Part shown: piece by piece, positions 62,446 through 64,000 of the stretch | Position numbering within the stretch: position 1 is the first letter of the stretch | How the letters are laid out: every line of letters begins with the position of its first letter | Origin: Roseiarcus sp963774195 | GTDB taxonomy: Bacteria; Pseudomonadota; Alphaproteobacteria; Rhizobiales; Beijerinckiaceae | DNA: 64,000 bases | Reading direction: 5' to 3' | NCBI GenBank assembly: GCA_963774195.1 | Contig: CAVZDY010000004.1 | Location: 62,001 to 126,000 of the forward strand | Program-made: the position numbers and the translations under genes | The notes under the pieces: generated by a model | Told to the model about the DNA's origin: nothing | The model's database searches: none | The model's input: only the letters and a program-made list of their open reading frames with translations

Positions 62446-62958
62446 TCACGCCGACGGCGCCGGCATAGCCGATTGCACGCCGGCCAGAGCAGCCTGCAGC
62501 GCGGCCTCTTTGGTATGATCAAGCGAAGTCTTCAGCACCGTGCCGCCTTCACCCTTGAGGCCTTCGAGCACCTTATCTGCAGTGATGTTCCGCACCAGCA
62601 CGAATAGCGCCGCTGTGCCCGGATGAATGGCGGCGGCGGCCTCCTTCATCCATTTGTCGTCGAGGCCGACATCGGTCAAATAGCCGCCAAGGGTGCCCGA
62701 GGCGGCGCCGAGGGCGGCGCCCGCGAGAGGCATCAGGAAGATCAGACCGATCAGGGCGCCCCAGAAGGCGCCCGATACGGCGCCTGCAGCAGTCGTGTTG
62801 AATAGCTGGTTCAGCTTGATCCGTCCTTGATCATCCTTCGCGGCGATCACCGCGTCGCTCAATTCGATCAGATATTCCTTCTGCATGCCCAGCAGCTTCT
62901 GGCGGACCTCCTCCGCCTTAGCCTCGGTCGGAAAAGCGACTACGACGAGATCACTCAT
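62446..62958 (-). CDS. DUF1269 family membrane protein
   Basis: 170 residues. Starts VVVAFPTEAKAEEVRQKL, with a Gly/Ala-rich membrane hairpin (GAFWGALIGLIFLMPLAG, then GAALGAASGTLGGYL) and a C-terminal soluble part (HPGTAALFVLVRNIT). This is a widespread family, often stress-linked, with no assigned biochemical function. Stands alone; the upstream Shine-Dalgarno GGGAGGCGGGT is clear. Confidence 0.85.
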   Translation of the reverse strand: MSDLVVVAFPTEAKAEEVRQKLLGMQKEYLIELSDAVIAAKDDQGRIKLNQLFNTTAAGAVSGAFWGALIGLIFLMPLAGAALGAASGTLGGYLTDVGLDDKWMKEAAAAIHPGTAALFVLVRNITADKVLEGLKGEGGTVLKTSLDHTKEAALQAALAGVQSAMPAPSA

Positions 62959-63698
62959 ATTACCCGCCTCCCTTCGGTCTGAAACGTAACACGATCAATC
63001 GCGACCTTTGTCTCTCGGTTTTGCCTGCACGGACTTCAGTCGGAACGAGGAAAACACTTAGCCAACGGGCGCCGGACGACGCTCTATGCAAGCTGGCGCC
63101 GAATGACCCTTCGCATCGACGACCGCGGCGGCTCGGTCGGGCTGAACGGCGATCACAACAACATCTAGATCATAGCGCCGATCCCAACGACGCCAATTGC
63201 CCAAAGGTGACATGCCGGTCCGGCCAACTCAGGCAGCTTCTTGGACGCCAAGGTCATTTTTGAACACCGGGCAAACGCGGCATCTTCCGATCCGTCGCCA
63301 ATCTCCGGGAACTCGGCGCTGAATCGCCCAAATGTTCGGGCCGAGGTCCATTGTCGAGATTGGAGCTCTGCTCCCGTTTACCGCCCTGGTAACTCACCGA
63401 GCACGAAGTATAGAAGCCATGACAGCGTCCCTCGCCGGCAGGAGCGCGATCGTCTTGGCGTCGCTCGAGATCGCAGACGAGAGTCCGCCAGGGCTAGGGC
63501 GCCCGCCACGTAATTTGCCACAACGCGGGGGCCCTCGCGACGACGTCATTTCTCGACGGCGCTCGCTTATCAAGGTTCTTTTCCGCATTACGCGGGCTGC
63601 GACTGCGATCATTTATGTGTGTGTTAAGACTATGTCTGTACCAAGACATCTTACGCTTCGTTGAAGGCGACCAAAAGGCGACACACGTCGAGCTCAGA
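62959..63698. other. Long intergenic region, no gene recognised
   Basis: 740 bp. Short open frames on both strands have no protein-like composition. No tRNA cloverleaf, attachment site or terminator recognised. The last 100 bp before the PAS gene are A+T-richer and likely contain its promoter. Confidence 0.4.
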
Positions 63699-64000
63699 AT
63701 GTCTGATACCCTACGGCGCCACGCGGCACCTGCTCAAACACAGTTGCGATATGACATCGATTTCGGTGGTTCTGCCGCTGAGATCGCGTGGCTGAGAGGA
63801 GAACTGGAAGGGCAGGCTCGCGTAATCCGTCAGCAGGCGGCGGCGCTGGACCACGGGCGGAAGATCTTCGAGCAGGCCTCGGCGGCGGCTAGAATTGGCG
63901 TCTGGGAGTGCAGCCTTCCCGATCAGACGCTGACTTGGACAGACCAGGTCTACGAAATCTTCGGAATTCCGCGCGGCTCGAACTCTCTTCCGCGAGCAAA
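63699..64000 (+). CDS. PAS-domain signalling protein, N-terminal part
   Basis: The first 100 codons run off the window. A helical, probably coiled-coil segment (WLRGELEGQARVIRQQAAAL) leads into a PAS domain with ASAAARIGVWECSLPDQTLT and WTDQVYEIFGIPRG, the W-T-x-x-x-Y-x-I-F-G pattern of the PAS_3 type. The output domain (kinase or GGDEF/EAL) is not visible. The start ATG is followed by MSDTLRRHAAP; no strong Shine-Dalgarno. Confidence 0.75.
   Translation, partial: MSDTLRRHAAPAQTQLRYDIDFGGSAAEIAWLRGELEGQARVIRQQAAALDHGRKIFEQASAAARIGVWECSLPDQTLTWTDQVYEIFGIPRGSNSLPRA

Noticed and set aside
1..64000. CRISPR array, tRNA, rRNA or insertion sequence
   Set aside because: No direct-repeat/spacer pattern, no cloverleaf, no rRNA motif and no transposase were seen. 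The only long repeat is the collagen tract, which is coding.

Overview
The window is high-G+C DNA from an alphaproteobacterium, most likely of the Rhizobiales (Hyphomicrobiales). This rests on protein character, such as DUF1150 proteins, FixJ-type regulators, the amide-uptake/formamidase cluster and rhizobial-style chemotaxis gene order. No rRNA or tRNA gene was seen, so the genus is not fixed. The left end cuts an RND pump gene and the right end cuts a PAS-domain gene.

Layout: 1-4.2 kb, RND efflux pump and its membrane-fusion lipoprotein (minus strand). 4.5-7.7 kb, small proteins, a DUF1150 protein, a FixJ-type regulator and a lone receiver. 7.7-11.9 kb, fumarase, alpha/beta hydrolase and Baeyer-Villiger-type monooxygenase. 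12-25.3 kb, the most distinctive block. On the minus strand it holds a collagen-like protein with a DUF4347 head and 109 uninterrupted Gly-X-Thr triplets, a headless paralogue, and a type I secretion ABC exporter, HlyD adaptor and Sel1-repeat protein. On the plus strand, diverging from a shared 460-bp gap, are a glycosyltransferase whose C-terminal domain resembles the first domain of animal collagen galactosyltransferase, a GT25 protein resembling its second domain, and a Tat-exported HExxH protein. I read this as a candidate system for making, glycosylating and secreting a bacterial collagen.

25.7-38.6 kb: a second DUF1150 protein, an HD-GYP response regulator, a ParA ATPase, a complete chemotaxis operon (STAS, cheY, cheA, cheW, MCP, cheW, cheR, cheB, MCP-like) and a lytic transglycosylase. 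38.7-49.7 kb: short-chain amide/urea ABC transporter (urtABCDE type) with formamidase fmdA and fmdB, diverging from a permease-coupled hybrid histidine kinase and LuxR-type regulator that probably control it. 50.1-58.8 kb: amino-sugar or tagatose catabolism, with PfkB kinase, KbaZ/GatZ protein and ROK repressor facing a ROK kinase, SIS protein and CUT1 transporter lacking its ATPase. 59-64 kb: a phage head-protein remnant, a GFA-like protein, an amidohydrolase, a DUF1269 membrane protein and the start of a PAS protein.

A striking technical feature is that at least six long conserved genes (RND pump, type I secretion ABC, urtD, urtB, urtA, hybrid kinase) are broken by 1-2 base indels while both halves stay fully conserved. 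This looks more like indel errors in the assembly than gene decay, and it affects how these genes should be read.
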